Shown here in pieces: positions 34,333 to 43,915 of a DNA stretch of 64,000 bases. The notes beneath the pieces are model-generated. The model did no database searches. It saw only the letters and a list, made by a program, of their open reading frames with translations, and was not told where the DNA came from. Positions within the stretch are counted from its first letter, which is position 1; each line of letters begins with the position of its first letter. Source of the stretch: an uncultured Clostridia bacterium (GTDB lineage: Bacteria; Bacillota; Clostridia; Christensenellales; Borkfalkiaceae); contig CANQMQ010000004.1 in assembly GCA_947625025.1 (NCBI GenBank), forward strand, positions 1 through 64,000, read 5' to 3'. The translations under genes were made by a program, and so were the position numbers.

Positions 34333-35156
34333 TCCGCCTCGCCGTTGTCGGGAAGGATGTCTCCAAATCCAAAAGCCCCGAAATGCACGCGTTTATCCTG
34401 AATAAGCTGGGCTTTTCGTGTGCATACGAGAAAATCTCCATCCCGCCCGAGAAGTTCCATGAACGGGCGGAGGAGCTCTTTGTATACGATGGCTTCAACG
34501 TAACCATACCCTACAAGGGGGAAATTCTTCCGTATTTAACGAAACTATGCGGGGAAGCTGCCACGTTCGGGGCCGTCAACACCGTCCTTTCGGCCACGCG
34601 GGAGGGGTTCAATACGGATGGCTACGGCTTCATGCTGATGCTTCGGAATGCGGGCATCGATGTAAAGGGCAGGCGCGTCCTCGTGCTCGGTGCGGGCGGT
34701 GCGGGCAGGAGCTGTATCCATACGCTTGCGGAGGCAGGGGCTGAGGTCTATGCCTACGGGCGGCGCTTCGAGACGGTACAAAGGGTGCATGAGGCCTTCC
34801 CGCGCTTCACCGCCCTTTCCGAAATCCCGATGGCGCCCTTCGACCTCATCATCAACTGTACGGGCATCGGCATGCACGAAACGGTTGGTATGGCGCCCAC
34901 CCTCCGCTTTGCGGGAAGGGGAGAACTCCCCTTGGATGAGGCCTTCCTTTCAAGATGCGGGGGTGCGGTAGACCTCATCTATGAACCCGCAGAGAGCGAA
35001 TTTCTGCGCCTTGCCCGCTCTCTCAACAAATTCACCCTGAACGGAGAGGCAATGCTCTTCTATCAGGCGTACTACGCCGATTGTATCTATACGGGCACTG
35101 CGCCCGATGCAGACCTTGCAAGAGGCCTCTATCAAACATATAGGGAGGAAATATGA
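34329..35156 (+). CDS. aroE: Shikimate dehydrogenase
   Basis: A 275-residue NADP-dependent enzyme reducing 3-dehydroshikimate to shikimate. SKSKSPEMHAF near the start and NVTIPYKGEI with the catalytic Lys bind shikimate; the NADP loop is GAGGAGRSC; NCTGIGMH and GEAMLFYQA are also seen. It overlaps both aroB and aroQ by four bases. Confidence 0.95.
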   Translation: MIRLAVVGKDVSKSKSPEMHAFILNKLGFSCAYEKISIPPEKFHERAEELFVYDGFNVTIPYKGEILPYLTKLCGEAATFGAVNTVLSATREGFNTDGYGFMLMLRNAGIDVKGRRVLVLGAGGAGRSCIHTLAEAGAEVYAYGRRFETVQRVHEAFPRFTALSEIPMAPFDLIINCTGIGMHETVGMAPTLRFAGRGELPLDEAFLSRCGGAVDLIYEPAESEFLRLARSLNKFTLNGEAMLFYQAYYADCIYTGTAPDADLARGLYQTYREEI

Positions 35157-35575
35157 ACCTGCTCGTTCTCAACGGCGTCAACCTCAACCTGACGGGGCGG
35201 CGCGAGAAGGGCGTCTACGGCAGTGAGACGCTCGAACAAATCAATGCGGAGCTCAGGGCCTTCGCCGAGGCCCACGGGGCGCATGCGGACTTTTATCAGA
35301 GCAATCTCGAAGGGGAACTGTGCACGGCCATTCAGAATGCGGAGGGGGTATACGACGGAATCATCTTAAACGCCGGGGCCTTCACCCACTATTCGTATGC
35401 CATCCGCGATGCCATTGCGGCCGTCTCGGTGCCCGTCGTCGAAGTGCATATGTCCAACGTCCATGCGCGGGAGGAGTTTCGCAGGAATTCCGTGTTGACG
35501 CCCGTCTGCCGCGGGGAAATTTTGGGCTTCGGGAAGAAGAGCTACATCCTTGCAATGGAGAGTTTTTTGGTATGA
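35153..35575 (+). CDS. aroQ: 3-dehydroquinate dehydratase, type II
   Basis: A 140-residue flavodoxin-like enzyme dehydrating 3-dehydroquinate. NGVNLNLTGRRE with the catalytic Arg and Tyr (GVYG), LNAGAFTHYSYAIRDAI, and EVHMSNVHAREEFR with the catalytic His are all present. Type II enzymes of this size form dodecamers. Confidence 0.95.
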   Translation: MNLLVLNGVNLNLTGRREKGVYGSETLEQINAELRAFAEAHGAHADFYQSNLEGELCTAIQNAEGVYDGIILNAGAFTHYSYAIRDAIAAVSVPVVEVHMSNVHAREEFRRNSVLTPVCRGEILGFGKKSYILAMESFLV

Positions 35576-36078
35576 ATATCGTACTTTGCGGCATGATGGG
35601 GGTAGGCAAGAGCACGGTAGGCATCCGCATCGCGGAGCTTACGAGGAGGAGATGGTTCGATACCGACATCATGATCTCAGACCGTCACGGCAGAATTTCG
35701 GATATCTTCGAATACTATGGCGAAGCGCACTTCCGCTCTTTAGAGACGGACATCGTGCGCGAACTTGCAGAGCAGGACGGGCTCGTCATTTCCACGGGCG
35801 GCGGGCTCGTATTGCAGCCCGAAAACGCAGAGCTTCTAAAGCGCAACGGCAAAATTTTCTTCATGCGGGCAAGTTTCGAAACGCTGTTAGAGCGCGTCCG
35901 CGCCGATGAATCGAGGCCGCTTCTGAAGGATACGGGAAAGACTGCAGAGCGCCTCGGGGAGCTCCTTGCGTGGCGTACTCCCATCTATGAAGCCGTAGCC
36001 GATGCCATCATCGATACGGATGGGAAGTCGGCGGATGAGGTCGCGGGCGCGATCGTCGCGCTTGCGGAGAAGCTGTGA
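35572..36078 (+). CDS. aroK: Shikimate kinase
   Basis: A 168-residue P-loop kinase. Start overlaps the aroQ stop. The Walker A loop is GMMGVGKSTVG, the DxD motif is DTDIMISDRHGRIS, the shikimate-binding GGG is STGGGLVL, and the lid region is SRPLL. It completes the local set aroC-B-E-Q-K; EPSP synthase (aroA) is not in the window. Confidence 0.94.
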   Translation: MNIVLCGMMGVGKSTVGIRIAELTRRRWFDTDIMISDRHGRISDIFEYYGEAHFRSLETDIVRELAEQDGLVISTGGGLVLQPENAELLKRNGKIFFMRASFETLLERVRADESRPLLKDTGKTAERLGELLAWRTPIYEAVADAIIDTDGKSADEVAGAIVALAEKL

Positions 36079-36776
36079 AGCGGGCGGTCGTCACGGGGGG
36101 CACCCGCGGCATCGGGCTTGCCACCGTGCGGCTCCTCATGGAGAGGGGCTATCTCGTTACCGCGCTCTATTCCTCCGATGAGGAGAGTGCGAAGAATGCC
36201 AAGGCGGAGTGCCCGAACGCCGAGTTCGTGCGCGCCGATGTCTCCGACGAGGAGAGCGTAAGGCGGGTATTCGAAGGCATTCCCCGCCTCGACGTTCTCA
36301 TCCTGAATGCGGGCATTTCGCACTTTTCGCAGGTGCAGGATGAGCGCTTTGAGGATTTCAAACGGGTGATGGATGTCAACATGGGCGGCGTGTTCCTGTG
36401 TGCCAAGTACGCCGTGCCAAAGCTCATCTCCTTCGGCGGGGCCATCGTATGCGTCTCCTCCGTGTGGGGGGAGTGCGGCGCCAGCTGTGAGAGTTCGTAC
36501 TCGGCCTCCAAGGGGGCGGTAATTTCCTTCTCGAAGGCGCTTGCCAAGGAGCTCGCTCCTGCAAATGTTACGGTGAACTGCGTGACGCCGGGAGTGATCG
36601 ATACCTCGATGAATTTACAGTTCTCGGCGGAGGAGATACGGGCGCTCAAAGAGGAGATCCCGCTCGGGCGGCTCGGGTATCCCGAAGAGGTTGCGGAGGC
36701 CATCGTGTTTCTCGCCGAAGCCCACTACATCACGGGGCAGGTGCTCGGCATCAATGGGGGATTCCACATCGCATAG
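36075..36776 (+). CDS. Short-chain dehydrogenase/reductase (FabG-like)
   Basis: A 233-residue SDR starting at a GTG that overlaps the aroK stop by four bases. The nucleotide loop TGGTRGIGLATV, NAGISHF, catalytic Ser region CVSSVWGE and the YSASKGA motif with catalytic Tyr and Lys are present, as is the PGVIDTSMN loop. Its best general match is 3-oxoacyl-ACP reductase, but there are no other fatty-acid genes here. The coupling with the shikimate genes may be accidental or may reflect a quinate/shikimate-like substrate. Confidence 0.85.
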   Translation: MKRAVVTGGTRGIGLATVRLLMERGYLVTALYSSDEESAKNAKAECPNAEFVRADVSDEESVRRVFEGIPRLDVLILNAGISHFSQVQDERFEDFKRVMDVNMGGVFLCAKYAVPKLISFGGAIVCVSSVWGECGASCESSYSASKGAVISFSKALAKELAPANVTVNCVTPGVIDTSMNLQFSAEEIRALKEEIPLGRLGYPEEVAEAIVFLAEAHYITGQVLGINGGFHIA

Positions 36777-36896
36777 GGCCTCGAAATTTCGATTTTTTAC
36801 GGTTTGCGAAGTACTATGTCAGACATAAACAAGAATTTTTGAAAAATTTTCCTGAAAAAAAAGGAGATTTTTTTCTTTTTTGCGAAATAATTAACG
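36777..36896 (+). promoter_or_regulatory. Upstream region of dgt-dnaG-rpoD with a dyad
   Basis: This gap is very A/T-rich. It holds a perfect 6-base inverted repeat TATGTC-A-GACATA (36815-36827). A weak promoter overlaps it: TTGCGA 36804-36809 and TAAACA 36826-36831, 16 bases apart. AAGGAG at about 36862 is some 30 bases before the dgt ATG, too far for a normal ribosome binding site. The dyad could be an operator; no known binding site is matched with confidence. Confidence 0.4.
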
Positions 36897-37886
36897 ATGA
36901 AAGAAAAGACCTATCAGAAAGAACGTGCCTTCTTCTCGCCCTACGCCCAACTCTCCGAAAACACGAGGGGGCGGCTTCGGGAGGAGCGGCCGTGTACCAT
37001 GCGCACCGATTTCCAGCGGGACAGGGATAGAATTATCTATTCCAAATCTTTCTTGCGCCTCAAGAATAAGACGCAAGTCTTTTTCGCGCCCGACGGGGAC
37101 CACTACATGTCGAGGCTCACGCACACCCTCGATGTCTCCCAGATCGCCCGCTCCATCGCCCGCTGCCTCTCCCTCAATGAGGATTTGGCGGAGGCCATCG
37201 CCTTGGGGCACGACCTCGGCCACACTCCCTTCGGGCATGTGGGGGAGCGGGTGCTCAACAACCTCTGCCCCACGGGGTTCAACCACGCCAAGCAGTCTCT
37301 GCGCGTCGTAGACGTCCTCGAAAAGGACGGCAAGGGCCTCAACCTCACCATCGAAGTGCGGGACGGCATCTTGAACCATTCCAAGGACGGCAACCCCATG
37401 ACGCTCGAGGGGGCAGTCGTCTCCCTTGCAGACCGCATTGCGTACATCAACCACGACATCGAGGATGCCATCCGGGCAGGGTATCTGAAGGCGGATGAAC
37501 TTCCGCCCTGCGCCTATTCGGTATTCGGCCGCACCACCTCCGCCCGCATCGACACCGCCATCCGCGATATCTGCGAGGTTTCCGAGGGCAAGCCCTATGT
37601 GCGCATGTCCGAAGAGAAGAAGGAGGCGCTCGATGAGCTCCGCACCTTCATGTTCGATAAGGTTTACAGCAACGTCAACCTCCTCATCCAGGAATCGGCA
37701 GAGCGCATGCTCCGCGCTCTCTATACATATTTTTTGGAGCGGTGCGAGGAGCTCCCCGCGGTCTACCGCGAGACGGCCGAGGAGGATGTGCCCCGTGCCG
37801 TATGCGATTACCTCTCTTCCATGACGGACCGCTACGCCGTCAACGTGTTTAAGCGGCTGTACGTCCCGCGCGAGGGGAGCGTATGA
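36897..37886 (+). CDS. dgt: Deoxyguanosinetriphosphate triphosphohydrolase-like protein
   Basis: A 329-residue HD-domain dNTPase. The metal ligands are in SRLTHTLDVSQIAR, GHDLGHTPFGH and SLADRIAYINHD. Family members split dNTPs into nucleoside and triphosphate and help tune dNTP pools. The N-terminal FSPYAQLSENTRGR is characteristic of the Gram-positive group that sits before dnaG. A stop codon nine bases before the ATG fixes the upstream limit, and no Shine-Dalgarno sequence stands at normal distance. It overlaps dnaG by four bases. Confidence 0.93.
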   Translation: MKEKTYQKERAFFSPYAQLSENTRGRLREERPCTMRTDFQRDRDRIIYSKSFLRLKNKTQVFFAPDGDHYMSRLTHTLDVSQIARSIARCLSLNEDLAEAIALGHDLGHTPFGHVGERVLNNLCPTGFNHAKQSLRVVDVLEKDGKGLNLTIEVRDGILNHSKDGNPMTLEGAVVSLADRIAYINHDIEDAIRAGYLKADELPPCAYSVFGRTTSARIDTAIRDICEVSEGKPYVRMSEEKKEALDELRTFMFDKVYSNVNLLIQESAERMLRALYTYFLERCEELPAVYRETAEEDVPRAVCDYLSSMTDRYAVNVFKRLYVPREGSV

Positions 37887-39643
37887 GCGATTTCAGCGAC
37901 TTCATCCGTGAGCTCAAAGAGCGCTGCGATTTGGTGGAAGTCATTTCCTCCTTCGGCGTCAAGCTCGAGCGGAGGGGGTATAACTATTGGGCGTGCTGCC
38001 CCTTTCACCATGAAAAGACGCCCTCCTTCTCCATCAACGCCGCGGACAAGTTCTATCACTGCTTCGGCTGCGGGGTATCGGGTGACGTCATAGGATTCGT
38101 GCGGGCGTATGAGAATTTAGACTTCATGCAGGCGGTACAGCTCCTCGCCGCCCGTGCGGGGCTCGAAGTTCCCGCCCGCGACGAGCGCGCCGCCGAGGAG
38201 GCCGCCGCCAAGAAAAAGGTATTGGACAGGCTCTCCTCCCTGATGCGTACCGCCGCCCGCTTCTACCTCAACAACCTCTATTCGGGCAGGGCACAGCCGC
38301 ACATCGATTACATCTCCAAGCGTAAACTGCTTCCGTCTACCGTAAAGAAGTTCGGGCTCGGCGCCTCTTTGGATTACGGCGGCCTTCCTTCCCATCTCCT
38401 CGCGCAGGGCTTCACCGCCGAGGAATGCGTGGAGGCGGGGGCATGCGTCAAGACGGAGGAGGGAAGGCTCATCGATGCACAGGGGGAGCGGCTCATCATC
38501 CCCATCATCAACAACCTCGATGAAGTCATTGCCTTCGGGGGGAGAGTGTTAAAACCCACAGACCGCGCCAAATACAAGAACACCCGCGAGACAATTCTCT
38601 TCAATAAGCGGAAGAATCTCTACAACATCAACCTCGTCAAAAAGGAAAAGCGGGCGGGGGGGCTGCCCTACCTCATCATGGTGGAGGGCTACATGGATGC
38701 CATCTCCCTCTATCAGGCGGGATTTAAGAACGTGGTTGCGAGCATGGGAACTTCGCTCACGCGCGAACAGGCCCGCCTCTGTAAGCGGTATACGGATACT
38801 GTATACATCAGCTACGACGGGGACTTCGCGGGGCAATCCGCAAACCTCAGGGGGCTCGATATCCTGAAAGCGGAAGGGTTGCAGATCCGCGTCGTGCCCA
38901 TGCCGGAGGGATTAGACCCGGACGACGTCGTCAAGGAACGGGGTGCGGAGGGGTATAAGGCCTGCCTCGATGCCGCGATGCCGCTCATCGATTTCCGCCT
39001 GTTTGCGGTGGAGAAGAAGTACGATCTCACCAAATCCGATGAACGCCGTGCCTATGTGAAGGAGGCCCTTACAGTCGTTGCGGAGGCCGAGAACAACACC
39101 GAAAAGGAAGAGCTTCTAAAGCGCGTCTCCGCCCGTTCGGGGGTGAGCCTTGCGGCGCTTACGGGAGACTTGGAACGGGTAGGCAGGGAGCCCGAAAGGC
39201 CAATGCGCCCCGCCCCGCCCCGTGAGGAGACGGCGGACGGGGAGAAAAAGGCGGCCCGCTTCGTGCTCGCGGCATGCCTCTTCTCGGAGCCGTATGCGGC
39301 GGATTGCAACCTCGCCTCCTTCGATTTCCCCGATGAGGAACACCGCCTCATCGCGGCGTACATCCACGCAGGGCGAAAGGAGGGGAAGGTGCGCCCCGCA
39401 GGGCTCTTCGACCTCATGGATTCGGAGGGGGAACTCTCCGAGATCCTCAACCTCAACAGCGGAGAACTCGATGGCGACGCCGCGGCAAGGTACTTTTCAG
39501 ACTGCACCGCCACCCTCGAGCGGGGCACCCTCTCCCGCCTCATCGGGGAGGAGCAGCGCCGCTATGCGGAGGCGGAGAGTGCGGAAGAGAAACGGGAATG
39601 TCTGCTCAAGATCAGTGAGTATACAAAAAGATTGAAAAAATAA
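37883..39643 (+). CDS. dnaG: DNA primase
   Basis: A 586-residue primase that makes RNA primers at the replication fork. The CHC2 zinc finger ([12 protein letters not shown] ... [11 protein letters not shown]) is at residues 40-65. The catalytic core has FGGRVL, the TOPRIM motif [14 protein letters not shown] and YDGDFAGQ. A helical C-terminal domain for helicase binding completes the protein. The dgt-dnaG-rpoD order is the macromolecular synthesis operon of Gram-positives. Confidence 0.96.
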   Translation: MSDFSDFIRELKERCDLVEVISSFGVKLERRGYNYWACCPFHHEKTPSFSINAADKFYHCFGCGVSGDVIGFVRAYENLDFMQAVQLLAARAGLEVPARDERAAEEAAAKKKVLDRLSSLMRTAARFYLNNLYSGRAQPHIDYISKRKLLPSTVKKFGLGASLDYGGLPSHLLAQGFTAEECVEAGACVKTEEGRLIDAQGERLIIPIINNLDEVIAFGGRVLKPTDRAKYKNTRETILFNKRKNLYNINLVKKEKRAGGLPYLIMVEGYMDAISLYQAGFKNVVASMGTSLTREQARLCKRYTDTVYISYDGDFAGQSANLRGLDILKAEGLQIRVVPMPEGLDPDDVVKERGAEGYKACLDAAMPLIDFRLFAVEKKYDLTKSDERRAYVKEALTVVAEAENNTEKEELLKRVSARSGVSLAALTGDLERVGREPERPMRPAPPREETADGEKKAARFVLAACLFSEPYAADCNLASFDFPDEEHRLIAAYIHAGRKEGKVRPAGLFDLMDSEGELSEILNLNSGELDGDAAARYFSDCTATLERGTLSRLIGEEQRRYAEAESAEEKRECLLKISEYTKRLKK

Positions 39644-39657
39644 AGCGGAGGAAGAAC

Positions 39658-40713
39658 ATGAACGTTACCGAACAAAAATTAAACGAAATGATTGAAGGTA
39701 TCGCGGCCGAATACCGCATGAAGGGCAGTATCTCGACGAATGCCCTCTGTGACGCACTCGAAAAATACGACCTCACCCCCCAACAGATGGAGCAGGTCTA
39801 TAAAGTTCTGCCCGATATGGGCGTGGAGATCTTCGATGAGGATGAGCGGGATAAGGAGCTCTTCGAGCAGGCGCTCTCCGATATCGGCCTCGACGACCCC
39901 GTGAAGATGTACTTAAAGGACATCGGGCGGGTGCCCCTCCTTTCGGGGGAGGAGGAGATCGAGCTTGCCCGCAGGATGCAGGATGGGGATGAGGAGGCCA
40001 AGCGCCGCCTCTCCGAAGCCAACCTCCGCCTCGTCGTATCCATCGCAAAGCGGTACGTCGGCCGCGGCATGCTCTTTTTGGACCTTATCCAGGAGGGCAA
40101 CCTCGGGCTCATGAAGGCGGTGGAGAAGTTCGATTACCAAAAGGGCTTCAAGTTCTCCACCTACGCCACATGGTGGATCCGCCAGAGCATCACCCGTGCC
40201 ATCGCAGACCAGGCCCGCACCATCCGTATCCCCGTCCACATGGTGGAGACCATCAACAAGCTCACCCGCGTCTCCCGCATGCTCCTTCAGGAGAACGGCA
40301 GGGAACCCACCCCCGAAGAGATCGCGGAGGCCATGGGCATCGAAGTGCAGCGCGTGATGGAGATCCAGAAGATCGCGCAGGACCCCGTCTCCCTCGAGAC
40401 GCCCATCGGCGAGGAGGAGGATAGCCACCTCGGGGACTTCATCGAGGACGATAAGACGCAGACCCCGGGGGACAGCGTCACCTTCATCATGCTCAAGGAA
40501 CAGCTGCTCGACGTATTGGATACCCTTACCCCCCGCGAAGAGAAGGTGCTCCGCCTCCGCTACGGCATCGACGACGGCAAGCCCCGCACTCTCGAAGAGG
40601 TGGGCAAGGAATTCAACGTCACCCGTGAGCGCATCCGCCAGATCGAGGCAAAGGCCTTAAGAAAACTTCGCCATCCCTCGCGGAGCAAGAAACTGCGCGA
40701 TTTCCTGAACTGA
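39658..40713 (+). CDS. rpoD: Primary sigma factor RpoD/SigA
   Basis: A 351-residue sigma-70 factor with a short region 1.1, typical of Gram-positives. [16 protein letters not shown] begins region 1.2. Region 2 has [21 protein letters not shown]-type sequence (shown in part), then [19 protein letters not shown] and [15 protein letters not shown]. Region 3 follows, and region 4.2 has [18 protein letters not shown]. Most promoters in this window carry its expected -35/-10 boxes. AGCGGAGGA lies before the ATG. Confidence 0.97.
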   Translation: MNVTEQKLNEMIEGIAAEYRMKGSISTNALCDALEKYDLTPQQMEQVYKVLPDMGVEIFDEDERDKELFEQALSDIGLDDPVKMYLKDIGRVPLLSGEEEIELARRMQDGDEEAKRRLSEANLRLVVSIAKRYVGRGMLFLDLIQEGNLGLMKAVEKFDYQKGFKFSTYATWWIRQSITRAIADQARTIRIPVHMVETINKLTRVSRMLLQENGREPTPEEIAEAMGIEVQRVMEIQKIAQDPVSLETPIGEEEDSHLGDFIEDDKTQTPGDSVTFIMLKEQLLDVLDTLTPREEKVLRLRYGIDDGKPRTLEEVGKEFNVTRERIRQIEAKALRKLRHPSRSKKLRDFLN

Positions 40714-41375
40714 TGACCGAGCGGATACGGGAAATTTGCGAAAGCCTCAGCTATGCGGAGGTATTCGCCGATATCGGGTGCGACCACGGCTACTGCACGG
40801 AGTACATGCTCAAACACGACCTCTGTGCACGGGCGTACATCTCTGATATCAGTGCGGGAAGCCTCTCGAAAGCCGAAAAGCTCCTGAAAAAGGAGATAGA
40901 GAAGGGGAGGTGTATCCCCGTCGTCGCAAACGGCCTCGAAGGCATCAAGGAGCCCTGCAATCTCGTGCTCATCGCGGGCATGGGTGGGGAGGAGATCATC
41001 AAGATCCTCACGGATAGGCCCCTTCCCGAGCGCTTTGTGCTCCAGCCTATGCAAAATTCCGAGAAGCTCCGCCGCTTCCTTATAGAGCGCGGGGCGAGGA
41101 TCGAGCGGGATGATACCTTCGGGAGCGGGCCAACCTACGACCGCATTGTGGGCTACGGCGAGGGGGGAGACGGGTACAGCGAATTTGAGTACCGCTACGG
41201 GCGGGATAATCTTCGAAGCCCCTCCAAGGCCTTCCTCCTCAAATTGGAGCACGACATGAAAAATTACCGCACCGCCCTTGCGGCACCCACTTTGAACGGT
41301 GCCCGCCGCGACGGGGTACGGCAAAAATTATACGAATTGGAGATGATACGGGATGCTATTGAAGGAGATCTATAA
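40713..41375 (+). CDS. trmK: tRNA (adenine(22)-N(1))-methyltransferase TrmK
   Basis: A 220-residue SAM-dependent methyltransferase. The SAM-binding motif ADIGCDHGYCTEYML is near residue 20, then SDISAGSLSKAEK, and the catalytic-site region IAGMGGEEIIKIL. The C-terminal coiled-coil domain is shown by KAFLLKLEHDMKNY. It modifies A22 of tRNAs. It overlaps rpoD by one base; rpoD-trmK-nif3 is a conserved Firmicutes trio. Confidence 0.93.
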   Translation: MTERIREICESLSYAEVFADIGCDHGYCTEYMLKHDLCARAYISDISAGSLSKAEKLLKKEIEKGRCIPVVANGLEGIKEPCNLVLIAGMGGEEIIKILTDRPLPERFVLQPMQNSEKLRRFLIERGARIERDDTFGSGPTYDRIVGYGEGGDGYSEFEYRYGRDNLRSPSKAFLLKLEHDMKNYRTALAAPTLNGARRDGVRQKLYELEMIRDAIEGDL

Positions 41376-42129
41376 CCGCGCAGACGGCATCGCGCCCTTT
41401 GCGCTCTCGCAGGAATTTATCACCCGCTACGGATACCGCGACAACAGCGGCATCATGCTCGATTGCGGAGAGGATGTAAAGGGGGTACTTGTCTCCCTCG
41501 ACCTCTCTTCCCGCACGGTGGAGGAGGCCGTAAACAGGGGTGCAAACTGCATCTTCACCCACCATCCCGGCATTTGGGATGCCGTGATGCGCATCTCCGA
41601 GCAGGGCAACAACCAAAACCTGCTCGCCTGTGTCCAAAAGCGCATCTCCGTCCTCTCCTCCCACCTGAGCCTCGATGCGGCCGAGGGGGGAATCGACGAT
41701 AGCCTGATGTACGGCTTGGGCGGGAAACAGCCTCTTGCCGTGATGGAGGAACTCACGGGCGGCGGCTACGGGAAGGTATACGATATCCCTGCCACACCCC
41801 TTCCCATCTTCTGTAACCAAATCAAACTGCACTTCGAGACAAAGCGGCTCCTCTCCTATGGAGAGCATGCGGTGCGGCGGGTGGCAAGTTTTTGCGGGGC
41901 GGGCTTCGGCTACGACGCCATCAACTTTGCCCTCCGGAACGGCGCCGATACGCTTGTCTCCTCGGATGCCAAGCATCACCTCATTGCGGAGGCGGTCGAG
42001 CGGGGGCTCAACGTCGTCCTCCTCACCCACTATGCCGCGGAGGTTTACGGGATGCGCCGCTTTGCGGAGCGCCTTGCAAAGGAGCTCTCCGTCCCCGTCA
42101 CCTTCTTTGCCGATCAACGGCTCATGTAA
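41353..42129 (+). CDS. Nif3-like dinuclear metal centre protein
   Basis: A 258-residue NIF3/YqfO-type protein. Metal-binding signatures are FTHHPGIWDAV, SSHLSLDAAEGG (the usual His-x-x-x-Asp helix) and LLTHYAAE near the end. The short form without the inserted PII-like domain is seen. Proposed roles include GTP cyclohydrolase-like hydrolysis, but the function is not settled. It overlaps trmK by 23 bases. Confidence 0.9.
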   Translation: MLLKEIYNRADGIAPFALSQEFITRYGYRDNSGIMLDCGEDVKGVLVSLDLSSRTVEEAVNRGANCIFTHHPGIWDAVMRISEQGNNQNLLACVQKRISVLSSHLSLDAAEGGIDDSLMYGLGGKQPLAVMEELTGGGYGKVYDIPATPLPIFCNQIKLHFETKRLLSYGEHAVRRVASFCGAGFGYDAINFALRNGADTLVSSDAKHHLIAEAVERGLNVVLLTHYAAEVYGMRRFAERLAKELSVPVTFFADQRLM

Positions 42130-42155
42130 GAAAACCAACCCAAAGGAGTAAAAAT

Positions 42156-42854
42156 ATGCCCGTTTCCAATGAATTGCTCGAATATCAGAGTGAAGATGCC
42201 AAACTGCGCAAGATCGAACAGGAAATCGCTTCGAGCGAAGAGCGCAAGAAGTACATGCAGGCGAGAAAGTTTATGGAAGCCGCCCGCGATAAGTTGGAGG
42301 CACAGGATAAGCATGCCTTGGAACTCAAGGCCCTGCGCGATCAGCTTGCCGCCCGCGTCGATGAGACGACGAAGGCCATCGCCGAATACGCCGAGCTCGA
42401 TGAGATGCTCGAAGGGGGAGCGGACCTCGCCTTCTACAAGAAGAATGCGCAGTCCCTCCTCGATCGGCTCCGCTCCATCAAGGGGGAACTCAACCGCCTG
42501 ATCACGGAGATCAACGCCGCCGCCGAAGAGTATAAGAAATTCAAAGAGCAGACGATCGCGATGCAGAAGCAGTATAAGGATTACAGTGCGAAGTTCAAGG
42601 AGCTGCGCGATTCCCATGCGGAGGAAGTCAAGGCCATCAACGAGAAGATGGAGAAGATCGGCAAGAAGATAGACCCGAAGATCTTGGAAGTCTATACGAC
42701 CAAGCGGAAGGAGAAGATCTTCCCCGTCGTCGTCCCCCTCAACGGAGAGTTCTGCGTGTGCGGAAGGGATTTCCCCCTCGCCCAAAGAGGGTCCCTTGCG
42801 GGCGGCAACATGGTGGAATGCGAGAACTGCAGAAGGCTCGTCTACAAAGTTTAA
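42156..42854 (+). CDS. Coiled-coil protein with C-terminal C4 zinc ribbon
   Basis: A 232-residue protein, long coiled coil over residues 10-190 and a zinc ribbon at the end with CVCGRDF and ECENCRR. The pattern matches the C4-type zinc ribbon family (formerly DUF164) that often follows nif3 in Firmicutes and actinobacteria; the function is still poorly defined. AAAGGAG lies six bases before the ATG. The frame extends far upstream over nif3, but that part is shadow sequence. Confidence 0.85.
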   Translation: MPVSNELLEYQSEDAKLRKIEQEIASSEERKKYMQARKFMEAARDKLEAQDKHALELKALRDQLAARVDETTKAIAEYAELDEMLEGGADLAFYKKNAQSLLDRLRSIKGELNRLITEINAAAEEYKKFKEQTIAMQKQYKDYSAKFKELRDSHAEEVKAINEKMEKIGKKIDPKILEVYTTKRKEKIFPVVVPLNGEFCVCGRDFPLAQRGSLAGGNMVECENCRRLVYKV

Positions 42855-42866
42855 CAAAAAGAATGG

Positions 42867-42897
42867 CAGACTGCATACGATGGGCGTATGCAGTCTG
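42867..42897 (+). promoter_or_regulatory. Perfect hairpin containing the alr start codon
   Basis: CAGACTGCATACG (42867-42879) pairs with CGTATGCAGTCTG (42885-42897) across an ATGGG loop. The ATG of alr (42888) lies in the 3' arm and the only ribosome-binding-like G run is in the loop. Followed by TTCTTG rather than a T-run, so it is a poor terminator but could control translation of alr. Confidence 0.7.
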
Positions 42898-43877
42898 TTC
42901 TTGCTAAAGTGGATCTCGGGCGTATCCGAAAGAACGCCCGCCTCATCGCCCGCCGTGCGGGGGTGCCCCTCTATGCCGTCGTCAAGGATAATGCCTACGG
43001 GCACGGCGCCGAGCGGGTCTCCTTAGCCTTGGAAGGCATGGTTACGGGGTTCGCCGTAGCGACGGTGACGGAGGGCGCCGCCCTGCGCGTTGCGGGAATT
43101 CAAAAAGAAATTTTGGTGCTTACGCCTCCCCTCATCCGAGAGGAGGCGTTGCGGATCACGGCGTATCGGCTCACGGCATGCCTCAATTCTTTGCATACCT
43201 TACATCTTTTGAAGGGGCTGCCCGTCGAGGCGCACCTGTGCGTCGATACGGGGATGAACCGCTACGGCGTCCGTTTCGATAGGGCCGCCTCCCTCGGCCG
43301 TGCCGCCCTCCATGAGGGCATTCGGGTGACGGGGGTGTATTCCCATCTCTACGCCCCCGAAGAGAAGGGGGCGCTTTCCCTTCAAGAGGGGAGATTTTTG
43401 GAGGCCTGCGCGGGGGTACGGCAATCCTTCCCGCAAGCCGTCCGCCATCTCTCGGCAACGGGCGGCACCCTGAAGGGGGCAACGTGCGATGCCGTGCGGG
43501 CGGGCATTGCCCTGTATGGCTACCTTCCCGAAGGCTTTGAAGGGCTCCCCGTAAAACCCGCCCTAAAGCTCTACGCCGCGGTGGGGCAATCCAAGCAGTT
43601 TACGGGCGGCGGCGTGGGCTATGCACCTGCCACGAAAGAGTATGGGGCGCTTACCACCCTCCGCGTGGGCTATGGAGACGGGCTCTTCCGCACGGGCGGG
43701 GTGGGCATCGGCAACCTCTGCATGGATGCCGCCGTCTGCGAGGGAGGGGGAAGGGCGGGAACGCGGCGAAGGATCCTTCAAGACCTTGCGGCATATGCCC
43801 GCCTGCACCATACTTCCGTCTACGAAGTTCTTGTAAAAAGTACGGCGAAGGCGGAGTTTGTGTACGTAAACGGCTGA
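42888..43877 (+). CDS. alr: Alanine racemase
   Basis: A 329-residue PLP enzyme, shorter than the usual 360-390. AVVKDNAYGHG carries the PLP Lys33; DTGMNRYGVR, SATGG and DAVRAGIALYG follow; the C-terminal barrel has LRVGYGDGL and the substrate-site GNLCMDAAV. It makes D-alanine for peptidoglycan. The start codon lies inside a perfect hairpin, and no clear Shine-Dalgarno sequence is present. The C-terminal beta domain looks trimmed; the catalytic Tyr region (GGVGYAPATKEYG) is divergent. It could therefore be a second, specialised racemase; I judge true Alr more likely. Confidence 0.88.
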   Translation: MQSVLAKVDLGRIRKNARLIARRAGVPLYAVVKDNAYGHGAERVSLALEGMVTGFAVATVTEGAALRVAGIQKEILVLTPPLIREEALRITAYRLTACLNSLHTLHLLKGLPVEAHLCVDTGMNRYGVRFDRAASLGRAALHEGIRVTGVYSHLYAPEEKGALSLQEGRFLEACAGVRQSFPQAVRHLSATGGTLKGATCDAVRAGIALYGYLPEGFEGLPVKPALKLYAAVGQSKQFTGGGVGYAPATKEYGALTTLRVGYGDGLFRTGGVGIGNLCMDAAVCEGGGRAGTRRRILQDLAAYARLHHTSVYEVLVKSTAKAEFVYVNG

Positions 43878-43915
43878 AATTCGGGCGGATTTTTGAGAAA
43901 GGGAAAGAGCTTTTC

